From contig CM030942.1 of assembly GCA_018136815.1 (NCBI GenBank), forward strand, positions 807,797-871,796: a stretch of 64,000 nt of DNA, read 5' to 3'. The translations under genes were made by a program, and so were the position numbers. The notes beneath the pieces were generated by a model. The model made no database searches. It was not told where the DNA came from and saw nothing but the letters and a program-made list of their open reading frames with translations. Shown here piece after piece: positions 54,111-62,615 of the stretch (the stretch's first letter is position 1; the number at the start of each line of letters is the position of its first letter). Source of the DNA: Isochrysis galbana (taxonomy: Eukaryota; Haptophyta; Isochrysidales; Isochrysidaceae).

Positions 54111-55817
54111 TTAAGACTCGTCTCCGCGAGGCGTGAACTCCCCAGCATCGCAATGATACCTCCCTTCTGTGTGTGACCAACCGTTCGCTCCCGCCAATTG
54201 TGCTCGCATATCACGATAAAAGGAGTGGAATTGTAAGATTGAGCCCCCCTCGCGCGAGAAGTGAACATCAGACGAGCCTCCAGCATTCGCGACTATTTGG
54301 ATACGGACGGTGAGTCGCCCCTCGGTCACGCTGGGCTCATCTTCGTCAACTATCCACTCATTGTCGGTCGTTCCCCTAGGCCCAACAACCCTCTGCATCA
54401 CCTTCTCGGGAGTTGGCGTCTCCAGCGGCGCGTCCAGTTCGGCGGTGCCATTGCTCATGGGAGGCTCACCTAACCTGGCGCGCACGATGTCTGAAAGCTC
54501 TCCACTTACCACAGAGAAGGATGCTCCGAGCTCGGCCAATGTCGAACGCACATCCTGCATCATGCGCTCCTTCTCTGCAGGGAGCTGCACCCATCCCAGC
54601 GATCGCACGAGCATCGCATTGACCCCCAGCTCAGCAGTACTCTCTGCGTCATTTTCAACAGCAGACCTGCTAGGTTCATCCTCAGCGGCACCATCAAGCC
54701 CATTGGAGCCAATCCTGGCGGTGTCGCTGGCTGCGCCCGCCGGTCCATCACCATTGATGCGCTTCGAAGGGACGGCATCAACGACGGCTGGGCTTGCTTG
54801 GCGCTTGGCAGCTAGGGCGTGCTGGCCTCTGCCATTTGCGGCGGGTAGCGCGTCCACTGCCGTGTTCGCTGCTGGGTTCACAGCATCAAGCAGCATGGAC
54901 CATTTAGGGGGCGGGGCGGGGGGTGGGATTGCCCGCTCGTGGTTGGCTCGTTCTTTCGTCAGCCAACTGGAGTCCAGCACTTGCTGGATGGTCATCCTCT
55001 TAGTCGGGTCGATCTCAAGCATGCCACATAGCATCTCTGTTGCGTCCGGTGTCAGCCGGTTCGCCTCGCACGCAGGGCGGATGCCACTTTGGACCGCAGA
55101 GGCGAAACGATGGCAGCGCTCAGGGTGAGCGCACGAGAATGGCAGGGCGCCCGTGAGCATTGCATAGACGATGACTCCGAGAGACCAGACATCCGCAGGA
55201 GCGGGAGCATATCCGAGTTGCCGGGTTGATGTGATGACCTCAGGCGCTGCATACATGATGGAGCCACATTTGGTGTAGCGGAGGAAAGAGGCGTCCTCGT
55301 GTACTCGCTCAAGCGTCGCAGCAAGGCCGAAGTCACAAACCTTGACCACGCCGTCTGCGGTGAGCAGAATGTTCTCCGGCTTCAGGTCACGGTGATAGAC
55401 GGAGGCCGAGTGGCAATGAGCCAGCGCGGACGCGATCTGAAAGAGGTACTGCTTGGAAGTGACCTCGTTGAGCGAGCCGCACTCTGCGATCCGGTCAAAG
55501 AGCTCTCCTCCACGGCACAGCTCCATCACCATGAACACCCTCTTCCGGTCGAGGTCGACGAGCGTGGCCTTGAGCTCAACGATGTGCGGGTGCCTCAGCC
55601 TTCCGTTGGCCGCGAGCTCCTTTGCGATCGCGCCCAGCTTGCTCGCCGCCATCACCTTGACTGCGACCGGCTCGCCAGTCACGACATGCCGAGCGATGCG
55701 CACCACGCCGTGAGCGCCCGTGCCGAGAGCGCCGAGCGGGCCGAGCTCAAACTTGTACATGCCGTCGGGCGTGTGTGTCGTCACCTTGCTCGCGGTCGGC
55801 GTGGGCTCGGCCTCCAT
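54111..55817 (-). CDS. Ser/Thr protein kinase, CHK1/CAMK-like
   Basis: A 568-residue single exon on the minus strand. The ATG at 55817 was chosen because upstream codons are only poly-G/C tract. Residues 20-286 are a complete kinase domain: Gly loop LGTGAHGVVRIA, Lys54 (VAVKV), Glu67, VMELCRGGELFDRI, HRDLKPEN (Asp144), DFG (Asp162), KCGSIMYAAPEV, ADVWSLGVIVYAMLTGALPF. The next about 170 residues are a low-complexity linker. The C-terminal 100 residues contain a KA1-like module (RLTVRIQIV, GSSDVHFSREGGSILQFHSF, YRDMRAQL). The kinase plus C-terminal KA1 arrangement fits CHK1 and SNF1/CIPK relatives; the YTKCGS activation segment favours CHK1. CHK1 acts in DNA-damage and replication checkpoints, but that role is only a suggestion here. 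Confidence 0.88.
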   Translation of the reverse strand: MEAEPTPTASKVTTHTPDGMYKFELGPLGALGTGAHGVVRIARHVVTGEPVAVKVMAASKLGAIAKELAANGRLRHPHIVELKATLVDLDRKRVFMVMELCRGGELFDRIAECGSLNEVTSKQYLFQIASALAHCHSASVYHRDLKPENILLTADGVVKVCDFGLAATLERVHEDASFLRYTKCGSIMYAAPEVITSTRQLGYAPAPADVWSLGVIVYAMLTGALPFSCAHPERCHRFASAVQSGIRPACEANRLTPDATEMLCGMLEIDPTKRMTIQQVLDSSWLTKERANHERAIPPPAPPPKWSMLLDAVNPAANTAVDALPAANGRGQHALAAKRQASPAVVDAVPSKRINGDGPAGAASDTARIGSNGLDGAAEDEPSRSAVENDAESTAELGVNAMLVRSLGWVQLPAEKERMMQDVRSTLAELGASFSVVSGELSDIVRARLGEPPMSNGTAELDAPLETPTPEKVMQRVVGPRGTTDNEWIVDEDEPSVTEGRLTVRIQIVANAGGSSDVHFSREGGSILQFHSFYRDMRAQLAGANGWSHTEGRYHCDAGEFTPRGDES

Positions 55818-56087
55818 TGCGAGCGGTGGGAGTGGGTCTGGGCGAGAGGGGTGAGGCTGACAAGGGGGAAAGGGGAGGGCTTGATGGCCGCCGCGAGCGG
55901 CACGGAGGAAGGGACGAGGGGGGCCAAGGGGGGGGGGGTGGCGGCAGAGGGGGAGGGGGGGGGGGAAGAGAGGGGGGGGGGAGGTGATTGAGGGAGGGGG
56001 GGGAAGGGGAAGTAGGGGAGAGGGGCCGGGCTTTGGGCCTTGGGGGGGGGGGGGGGGGGGGAGGCGGGGGGGGGAGAGGGGGCGCGC

Positions 56088-56122
56088 GGGGGGGGGGGGG
56101 GGGGGGGGGGGGGGGAAGAGCT

Positions 56123-56156
<34 letters not shown>
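56088..56156 (+). repeat. G28-AAGAGCTCTG-C31 giant hairpin
   Basis: A run of 28 G (56088-56115), then AAGAGCTCTG (itself nearly palindromic around AGAGCTCT), then 31 C (56126-56156). The two runs are complementary, so the single strand could fold into a near-perfect hairpin, and either strand could form quadruplex or i-motif. It lies about 270 bases upstream of the kinase start. Exact lengths are at the mercy of sequencing error. Confidence 0.85.
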
Positions 56157-56549
56157 AGCCCCTCGCCCTCCCTTCCCCCGCGGCAGCGGCGGGAGACGAT
56201 GGGGAGCCCCGAGCACAAAGGGGGGGGGGAGGAAGGCGGGGGCCGCTGAGAAATGGAGTTGCAGGCAGCTTTTCAATTCAAGGTGCTCATCAGAGAGCCT
56301 CGGTAAGCTAATGATCGAGCCTGGGTTACTCTGTGTCCTTCTTCTCCTGTGTGGCAGGCAGTCTTGAGTCCGCACGAGGTCTCAATTGTCGAGAATGAAT
56401 GATCGGGGCAGGTGAGAGGTGAGCCCTCCTCCGTTGCGTGGCCTAGGGCCATGTACTCTACTTTACTCTAGTGTGATGCACACACAAATAGGGCGTCTTG
56501 ACGTGGATATCTAAGTCATGTTTCTGTTAATGGAAGACACCCCCACCGG

Positions 56550-56695
56550 CACCATCTAGATGCAAGTAGATAGTCATTTTCAGCCATCTAGATACAGTAG
56601 ATAGTGCTCCACAGCCATCTAGATACATCTAGATGGTGGTTTTGGTCGCTAGATACCTAGATAGTCTAGATACCTAGATCTAGATATCTTCTCGA
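56550..56695 (+). repeat. CATCTAGATA / CTAGATAC palindrome-word array
   Basis: Repeated words CATCTAGATGCAAGTAGATA, CCATCTAGATACAGTAGATA and GCCATCTAGATACATCTAGA, then CTAGATACCTAGATAGTCTA. The words are related to the arrays at 27768-27810 and 28318-28456, suggesting a shared element family, here as a single end. Confidence 0.7.
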
Positions 56696-56899
56696 TATAC
56701 TTGTAGTATGCACCGGACTTTTACGGTCGTTGCGCCTCCCGCCCCCCGCCCCCGCCCCCGCCCCCGCCCCCGCCGCGCCCCCCCCCCCCCCCCGAGCCCC
56801 CGAGCCAACCGAATGTCGGCGGTGTGGGCTGGGGCGGGGTCAGGTGCCGCCGGGTATGGCACACCCAGGCCAAGGCCGGGCGGGGGGCTCGCGCTGCGC

Positions 56900-57990
56900 G
56901 CGCGCTGCTCGCACTTGCCCAGATGCCCCGTCAGGTCTCAGGTCATCAGGTCTTGGCGACCTGATACCTGATATCAGGTGATATCAGGACCTGATATCAG
57001 GCTGATATCAGGTGGTCCACCACTAATATTATAATTTTCTAATGAGCCATTCTAAGATCCGAGGAAATGGACTACGTCTAGCTAGAAGCGGAGAGGGGGT
57101 TCGTGTGGAAGCGGAGGGGAGAGCCCCCCCCCCAGCGAACCCCCACCCCTCCCCCCCGCGGGAACCCCCGCCGCCCCCCCCCGCGCACCCGCCTCTGCCG
57201 CTCCGCCGGAGGCGCACCCGCCCCACACCCCTCCCCCCCCCCAGAGCCCGCCACTGCTGCCGCTGTTCCCGCCCGCTCCGCCGCCAGCGCGTCCCCTGCT
57301 ACCTCTGCTCGCCCCACCGCCGTCCCCTTCGCAGCCGCCCGCCTCGCTGGCTCACCCGCCTCGCTGCCAGCCTCGCCGCTGCGCTCGCGCCTGCCCCAGC
57401 GCCACCCCGCCTCCCCCACCTCAACACCAGTCGCCCTCCCCCCTGGCAACCAGCGTCGCCGCCACCAGCCTCGCCTCCACCCAGCCTCGCAGCCACCAGC
57501 CTCGCCTGCACCCAGCCTCGCCGCCACCAGCCTCGCAGCCACCAGCCTCGCCGACACCAGCCTCGCAGCCACCAGCCTCGCAGCCACCAGCCTCGCAGCC
57601 ACCAGCCTCGCCGCAACCAGCCTGGCCGCCACCAACCCCACAACCACCCCAGCCTCGTTACCACCAGCCTCATTACGACCAGCCTCGCCGCCACCAGCCT
57701 CGTTGCGACCAGCCTCGCCTCCACCAGCCTCACCTCCACCCAGCCTCGCCGCCACCAGCCTCGCCTCCACCCAGCCTCGCAGCCCATCATCCATCCTCAC
57801 TGAGAGGCATGGCCGATCGCTCGCGGTTCGGGTCGATGGCTCGTTTACTGACGTGAATTTTACTTTATTCTAAAGTTAGTAGTCATAATATCAGCCTGAT
57901 ATCAGGTTATCAGGTCTAGTAGGCCTGATAACCTGATATCAGAACCTGATATCAGCCTGACGGGGCATCCAGGCGCACTTGGCTTCTGGC
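56900..57990. mobile_element. Candidate inverted-repeat element with CTGATATCAGG arrays
   Basis: The left end has CAGATGCCCCGTCAGG (56920-56935) followed by an array of CTGATATCAGG/CAGGACCTGATATCAGG words (56940-57012). The right end has the inverse: GATATCAGG words (57893-57955) followed by CCTGACGGGGCATC (57956-57969). The interior (57042-57803) is a GC-rich, multi-frame-open 15-base minisatellite with no recognised enzyme. Inverted, palindrome-rich termini suggest a non-autonomous DNA element. Confidence 0.55.
57460..57790 (+). repeat. 15-base minisatellite (CCACCAGCCTCGCAG-type)
   Basis: About twenty units of CCACCAGCCTCGC(A/C)(G/C) with substitutions and occasional longer units. Because 15 is a multiple of three, five frames stay open across most of the array, giving Ala-Thr-Ser-Leu, His-Gln-Pro-Arg-Ser or Pro-Ala-Ser-Pro repeats. 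No flanking domain tells which, if any, is translated. Confidence 0.85.
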
Positions 57991-58268
57991 GCTCGTCTGC
58001 GCGCTGCGAAGGGGGGGAGTGCGAGAACGACCTGGAGGCGAGCGCGGCGAGCGTGAAGGGGCACATCGCGGCAGGCAGCGTGGGGGGGACCCTAGATGGG
58101 AAATACAGAGCCGGGCAACAGAAATACAGAAAATACCGTATGTATTTGGCCTGAGGCCAAATACAGACCAAATACAGGCCAAATACAGATACCGGTGGGG
58201 GGATATGGATATGGATATATACTACTACATATAAATATAATATACTGCTATCTCTTAAAGCGCCGGGG

Positions 58269-58290
58269 GAAGCACCCGCGAAGGTGCTTC
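58269..58290 (+). promoter_or_regulatory. Perfect 8-bp stem-loop before the SAP ORF
   Basis: GAAGCACC (58269-58276), loop CGCGAA, GGTGCTTC (58283-58290): a perfect 8-base-pair inverted repeat ending 20 bases before the proposed ATG at 58311. Its role, if any, is unknown; it could form in the leader of the SAP-ORF transcript. Confidence 0.5.
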
Positions 58291-58310
58291 GAGGCCCCCT
58301 CTCTTGGGCC

Positions 58311-58931
58311 ATGAGCACGCCGGCCGCTGGGGGTCTGGAGGGCAGTGAGAGGGGCGTGGAGGGGGGCATGGACCAATGGGACGAGGGTCTACCCTCAGAC
58401 GACGAGGTCCCGCCCGAAAATCCCGAGCCATACCTGTTTGCGGGCGACGAGGACGAGGACGAGGGCGTTGAGGACGCCGTCGAGGTGGAGGTGGAGGTGG
58501 GGCGATCGAGCGCGCGCCATGGCGAAGGCGTAGGCGGCTGGGGACGTCTTGTCGAGGAGATGCTCGCCGCTAGTAGCTCAGAACCTTCCGCGGCAGCAAC
58601 GCCTAGCGAGCCTCCCCCCGCCGCCTCTGCCGCTGTTGCGGTTGCTGCCGCTGCCGCGGACAAGACGCACCAAATGGCTTGCCCACCCGGTCTCGAGACG
58701 CTCACCATCGAAAGGGTGGGGAGCCTGAAGGTGGCTGAGATGAAGATGCATCTCATGTGGCGCGGCCTCTCAACTTCAGGCGATAAGACCACGCTCGCCG
58801 AGCGTCTTCGGAGTGGCATTGCTCAAAGTGCTCCGCTACTGCGGGCGCTGCCGTCAAAGAGCTGTGCTCGGCCCCCCGAGAACGGAACTGGACGAGGAGT
58901 TTCCCCACTAAGCTTGGTCGTAATGCGGTGA
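58311..58931 (+). CDS. SAP-domain protein inside the hAT-like element
   Basis: 206 residues from the ATG at 58311. The N-terminal 60 residues are acidic (PSDDEVPPENPEPY, AGDEDEDEGVEDAVEVEVEV). The middle is Ala/Ser/Pro-rich. Residues about 140-172 match the SAP DNA-binding motif (LKVAEMKMHLMWRGLSTSGD, then KTTLAERLRSG), which binds AT-rich or scaffold-attached DNA. It lies on the same strand and 480 bases upstream of the hAT transposase fragment, within the same inverted repeats, so it may be an accessory DNA-binding protein of the element or a captured host gene. The C-terminal 35 residues look non-conserved and may run past a missed splice site. Confidence 0.55.
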   Translation: MSTPAAGGLEGSERGVEGGMDQWDEGLPSDDEVPPENPEPYLFAGDEDEDEGVEDAVEVEVEVGRSSARHGEGVGGWGRLVEEMLAASSSEPSAAATPSEPPPAASAAVAVAAAAADKTHQMACPPGLETLTIERVGSLKVAEMKMHLMWRGLSTSGDKTTLAERLRSGIAQSAPLLRALPSKSCARPPENGTGRGVSPLSLVVMR

Positions 58932-59408
58932 AACCGATTTGCAAACAAGCGGGAAACCGGGGCGGAAGGAACTGGCAAGGAAGTCGGCAGGAAGGCAGAG
59001 GAAATGTCTTGGCAAGGCGACGGAGGCAGGATTTTAACGGTAGACGGAATTTTTAACAGTAGGAAGAGGCAGGAATTTTAACGGTAGACGGAGTGCGGAA
59101 TTTAACGGTAGACGAAGAGCGTGGAATTTAACTGTAGAAGAAGAGCGGAGAGGAGAAGGAGCGGGGCTCGAACCGCAGAGCGCTCCGTCCGGACTCGAAC
59201 TCGCGACCCAGAGCAAAAGGTTGGTGGAGACGGTGGGTTGAACCACTATGCCACGCGAGAGTTTACGTAGCCATAGGGCCGAGGGGAAAGGCTGAGAACC
59301 GCCCTATATACTCTGGGTTTTTTTTCTCTTCTTTTTCACTTTTCTTCTTCTTTCTTCCTCTGTTCTTTTTTACTGTTTTACTGTTTCTCTTTTTACTGTT
59401 ATTTCTTT
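58932..59408. other. Interval with short tandem repeat and tRNA-like boxes
   Basis: Between the SAP ORF and the hAT fragment are about four copies of a 20-25 base word (GGAATTTTAACGGTAGACGG, 59030-59140), a tRNA-like A and B box pair on the minus strand (59191-59253), and a T-rich stretch (59318-59410). A nested small insertion here could explain why the transposase lost its N-terminus. Confidence 0.5.
59191..59256 (-). other. tRNA-like A/B boxes, possible SINE head
   Basis: On the minus strand TGGCATAGTGGTTCAA resembles a pol III A box, and 50 bases on GAGTTCGAGTCC matches the B box. A second B-like GGTTCGAGCCC follows at about 59163-59173. The T-stem does not pair and no acceptor stem closes, so a functional tRNA is unlikely. 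A tRNA-derived SINE head would fit. Confidence 0.3.
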
Positions 59409-60590
59409 TTGCCTCTGAGACATCGCGAATGCGACAAGGTAGCGACCGTCTTGTCTCTGTTTTGGGGGCGCACCCGGTGGCCAAGAACTAAATTGCGTGA
59501 AGTGATAGAGGCCAATCACCATAGATCATTTGGGTTGTACCGTGCAAAGGTCACGCGTTTTGCAGGCAAATTTCGAGAAATGTCGCGAATGATGCGCGTG
59601 AAGGCCGATCTGCAGCAGGTGGTTGTCGGCGCGGATTATGCCGCGCATCGCTTTACATCGAGGGGCCGTAGTGCGGGCGAGGGTGACGATGAGGTATTGG
59701 ATGCCAACATAGGGGAGGAAGTGAAGAAGATTGTGCTCGATGAGGAGAAATTTTGGAAGCCAATGGCCCTGATCCTCCACGTTTCAATGCCGGTTGTCAA
59801 GCTCCTTCGCCTCCTAGACAGCAATAGATATTGCATAGGTAAGGTTTACGACCGTATGTTCATGATTCAACAACGTCTCAATCAGCTGAAAGCCCAAGTG
59901 GATTGGCTCAGATCTTTGTGTGACATTCACGATAGGCGGTGGGAGTATTTGCATTCGCCTTTCCACGCTGCTGCTTATGGCTTGGACCCTGAGTTCATGG
60001 AGACTGCAGGTGATCTTGATGAGGCTACGATGGAGGGGTTGCGTGCCGTTTTTGATAGGTTTGCTCTTCGTGATGCAATTCTTGCCTCTAGTGATCCACA
60101 AGTGGCATGGAAGGAGCTCACTATTGAGCATGAGTCGGTTGTCCGCCGTGTCGCACAGTTGGAACGAGAATTTTCCATCTTCCAGAATGGGGAGGGGGCC
60201 TTCAGCCGGGCGTCAGCACGTCAGAACGCGCGCGAGATGGAGCCGTCACGCTGGTGGACCATGTACGGACAGCATGTCCCCATGCTGGCCAATGTAGCCC
60301 AGCAAGTCCTCGCACAACCAGCGGCTGCTTCCGCGGCTGAACGCAATTGGTCAATATACGGCCAAATACACAGCTTAAACCGCGCCAGGATGAGCCATCG
60401 GACGGCAGACAAGCTGGTATACTGCCATGAGACGATGCATCTACAGGAACGGATGCAAAGCGCAGGGTGGTCCCCAGATGTGGTCAAGTGGGAGAGTGAT
60501 GAGGATAGTGATAGTGATGATGATGATTGGATTGGTGATGAACGTGAGGGATGTCCTAGTGAGGAAGTTATTGCGAAGCTTATTGCTTGA
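59409..60590 (+). pseudogene. hAT transposase, N-terminally truncated
   Basis: A frame of about 390 residues. The first in-frame ATG is only at 59580, after conserved sequence has begun (HHRSFGLYRAKVTRFAGKF). Then SRMMRVKADLQQVVV and LHVSMPVVKLLRLLDSNRYC match the DUF659-side core of hAT transposases, and ASAAERNWSIYGQIHSLNRA followed by RMSHRTADKLVYCHE is the C-terminal dimerisation domain. The zinc-finger BED domain and the first catalytic Asp region are missing upstream. The C-terminus is acidic (SDEDSDSDDDDW). hAT enzymes cut and paste with 8-base duplications. This copy should be inactive. Confidence 0.8.
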
Positions 60591-60591
60591 A

Positions 60592-61574
60592 TTTCGAACT
60601 TCAATTTGTTTGTTGGCCTTGGCCGTAGCCTTGATTTTGATTACGTAAATGTAAACGTAATCGCATCTGAGATTAAATGTTGTTTGATAGCAGATTCTCA
60701 TACATTATACTGATAAGAAGAACTGAGAGCCCTCTCCCCCCCCAACCCCCACCCTCACCTCCCACTCCCACCCGCCTCTCCGCCTGCCACCTGCCACTAC
60801 CGCAGCCCCGCGCCCCCGCGCCTGCGGCCGGCCCTGCGCTCGCTCGCTCCGCTCGCTACTCGCGCGTTGCGCGCCCTGCGGGCGCTCTGTATTTGGCGAC
60901 CCGTCAATACAGGGGGCCTCCAAAATACAGTGAAATACATATGTATTTGGCCTCCGGCCAAATACGGTAAATACGTATGTCCCATCTAGGGGGGGACTTA
61001 CCTTTGGTGTTGGGGCTGCCAGGGCAAGGAGTGGGGGAAGGGGGGGGAGGGGAGCGGCGCGTGGCGGGCCTCCGCGGCCGCTGCAGCGGCTAAGTCCCCG
61101 GCACCCGGGGAGATAGCCGCTGGAGCGAGCCCTTATTGTCACCTTTTGGCACCAGAATCTCACACTGTGTGTCGGCTGTCGGCTGTGCGCTGCGCGGGTT
61201 GGGAAAGGGTCTGTGAGCGTGCTGTGTCGCTGTGCGCGAGCGTGTCGCCTGCAAGAACTGCAAGCGTTCTCTCCGTCCAGCGGAGGTGCCGAGGCGACCT
61301 ACCGTGCGTGAGCTTCGTAGCCGTAGCGAGCGAGCAGCAATATTATGTGTAACTACTCGTATCTCTTCTACTTGTGCAGTTGAATCATGCGGTGGGTGGG
61401 GGGGGGGGGAACACTCTGCAGCGGCGGCGGGGGTGCGGGCCGGGGGCCGGGGGTGCGGGCCGGGGGGGGGGAGGTTGCTCCGCGGCGGTGGAGGGGCTGA
61501 AAGCGCGAAGTACAAAAAAACCTCAAAAAATAACTTAAAAAGCGCGAAGTACCAAAAAATAACTTACTAGTAGT
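60592..61574. other. Right end of the hAT-like element and G-rich flank
   Basis: The element's right inverted end lies at 60886-60991. Beyond it G-rich runs occur at 61030-61060 and 61395-61480. Two direct copies of AAAGCGCGAAGTAC followed by AAAAAA (61500 and 61541) lie just before the DUF1415 gene. No other gene is supported. Confidence 0.55.
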
Positions 61575-62615
61575 ATGTACGTGAACACTTGCACCGTCCG
61601 CGGTCGACCGCGTCGCATGGCAAGCTCTGCCTGCCGGTTGGGGTTGCTCGGGCTGCTCTCCACCGTCGGCGCGCTCTCGGTGCCCTCCGCGTCGTGGACG
61701 CATGAGCAGGCCATCGTGCGTACGAGGGGCTGGATCAAGGATGCCGTCATCCGTTATGGGCTCTGCCCGTATGCTGCTGCTCCGTTCTACGATGGATCCA
61801 TTAGGTGCTCTGCGCTATGCCATTCACAAGGCACGCTCATCTGCAATCACGGCTCGCGACCGGGCCAGTTACTGATCGTACCATTACCTGTGCGGCCGCT
61901 GTCAGGTATGCCGTGTACGATTGCGAGGATGACGAGGGGCTCATCGAGTTCTTCTTTGATGAAGCCCTCCGGCTGCTGCGTGAGCCCTCAGAGAAGCTCG
62001 CCACGACAATGCTGATCACTCCGCGGTATACCGGGGATATCAACGAGTTTTACGAGCTTTATGAGTGGCTAACGGACACTCTTGAGGGTCCCGAGGAGGA
62101 GGTTCTCAACAATCAGGTGAATGCATTGCCCAAGCCGCCGCCCTGGTAGTGTTCTAATCAATTCATTCACATTAACATCTTTACCTTCCTGTAGGTTCAA
62201 CCCGCCTTCTTCCATCCGGACTGGACCTTTGATGGGCTGCCGGCAGACTCACCTATTCATTTCGAGAAGCGAGCTCCATGTCCTGTCATCAACTTGCTTA
62301 GGAGAGAGGATCTCGATCAAGTGAGACTACCAGTCGGGCTCACCACTGTGCCCTTTGCGTGTTGTAAAGCTGCCTGTCCTAGGAGATGAGAATGCCTCTA
62401 CATGCAAGCTTTTCCCTGGCTGCCATGCTGCACGTGTCACGTCTCAGGTGGTCGCTGAGGGGTTGCGCAACGGGGTGATTGTGAACAAGAAGATCGCGGA
62501 CCACAATGCTCAGACCCTCACCACGGAGGGCTCACGGACATTGCGAGATGTGTTTGCAGCCCTCGCTGTCATCGAGCCGAGCGAAGCAGATAGGGAAGGG
62601 ATGCGAGACAAATGA
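61575..62615 (+). CDS. DUF1415-family protein with N-terminal signal-like segment
   Basis: Exons 61575-61804, 61906-62116, 62195-62320 and 62448-62615 join in frame to 244 residues (230 if the ATG at 61617 is used, which gives MASSACRLGLLGLLSTVGAL as a cleaner signal). Family landmarks: RGWIKDAVIRYGLCPYAAAP, the exon 1/2 join before YAVYDCEDDEGLIEFFFDEA, TTMLITPRYTGDINEFYELY, exon 3 AFFHPDWTFDGLPADSPIHF and CPVINLLRREDLDQ, and the C-terminal RNGVIVNKKIADHNA. These are the conserved blocks of DUF1415, a bacterial family also found in algae, whose biochemical role is not known. The hydrophobic N-terminus suggests import into the plastid or secretory system. The bacterial affinity and targeting together hint at endosymbiotic or lateral origin (inference). 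Confidence 0.85.

Larger units (their letters stand above)
55818..58310. other. Homopolymer tracts and a candidate inverted-repeat element
   Basis: Directly upstream of the kinase (55915-56156) are long G-runs ending in a G28/C31 hairpin. At 56550-56695 there are CTAGATAC and CATCTAGATA words like those at 27768-28456. A candidate element with inverted ends spans about 56900-57990. From 57990 to 58090 nothing is recognised. The hAT-like element begins at 58091. Confidence 0.6.
58091..60991 (+). mobile_element. Candidate hAT-group DNA transposon with palindromic-array ends
   Basis: Left end: CTAGATGGGAAATAC (58092-58106) followed by AAATACAG words and GTATTTGGCCTGAGGCCAAA. Right end inverted: GTATTTGGCCTCCGGCCAAA, then TAC and GTATGTCCCATCTAG (60976-60990). 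Inside are a SAP-domain ORF (58311-58931) and a hAT transposase C-terminus (59409-60590), both on the plus strand. The 8-base target duplication expected for hAT elements could not be recognised in the G-rich flanks. The transposase lacks its N-terminal half, so this copy is probably inactive. Confidence 0.6.

Noticed and set aside
54310..55128. A 272-residue plus-strand frame opposite the kinase
   Set aside because: It is Ser/Ala-rich and antisense to a clearly conserved kinase coding region.
58284..58310. Earlier start codon for the SAP-domain protein
   Set aside because: Position 58284 is not an ATG and lies inside the stem-loop. The ATG at 58311 is the first true start in frame.
59191..59256. 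A functional tRNA gene
   Set aside because: A and B boxes are present, but the T-stem does not pair and no acceptor stem can close. It is kept only as tRNA-like.
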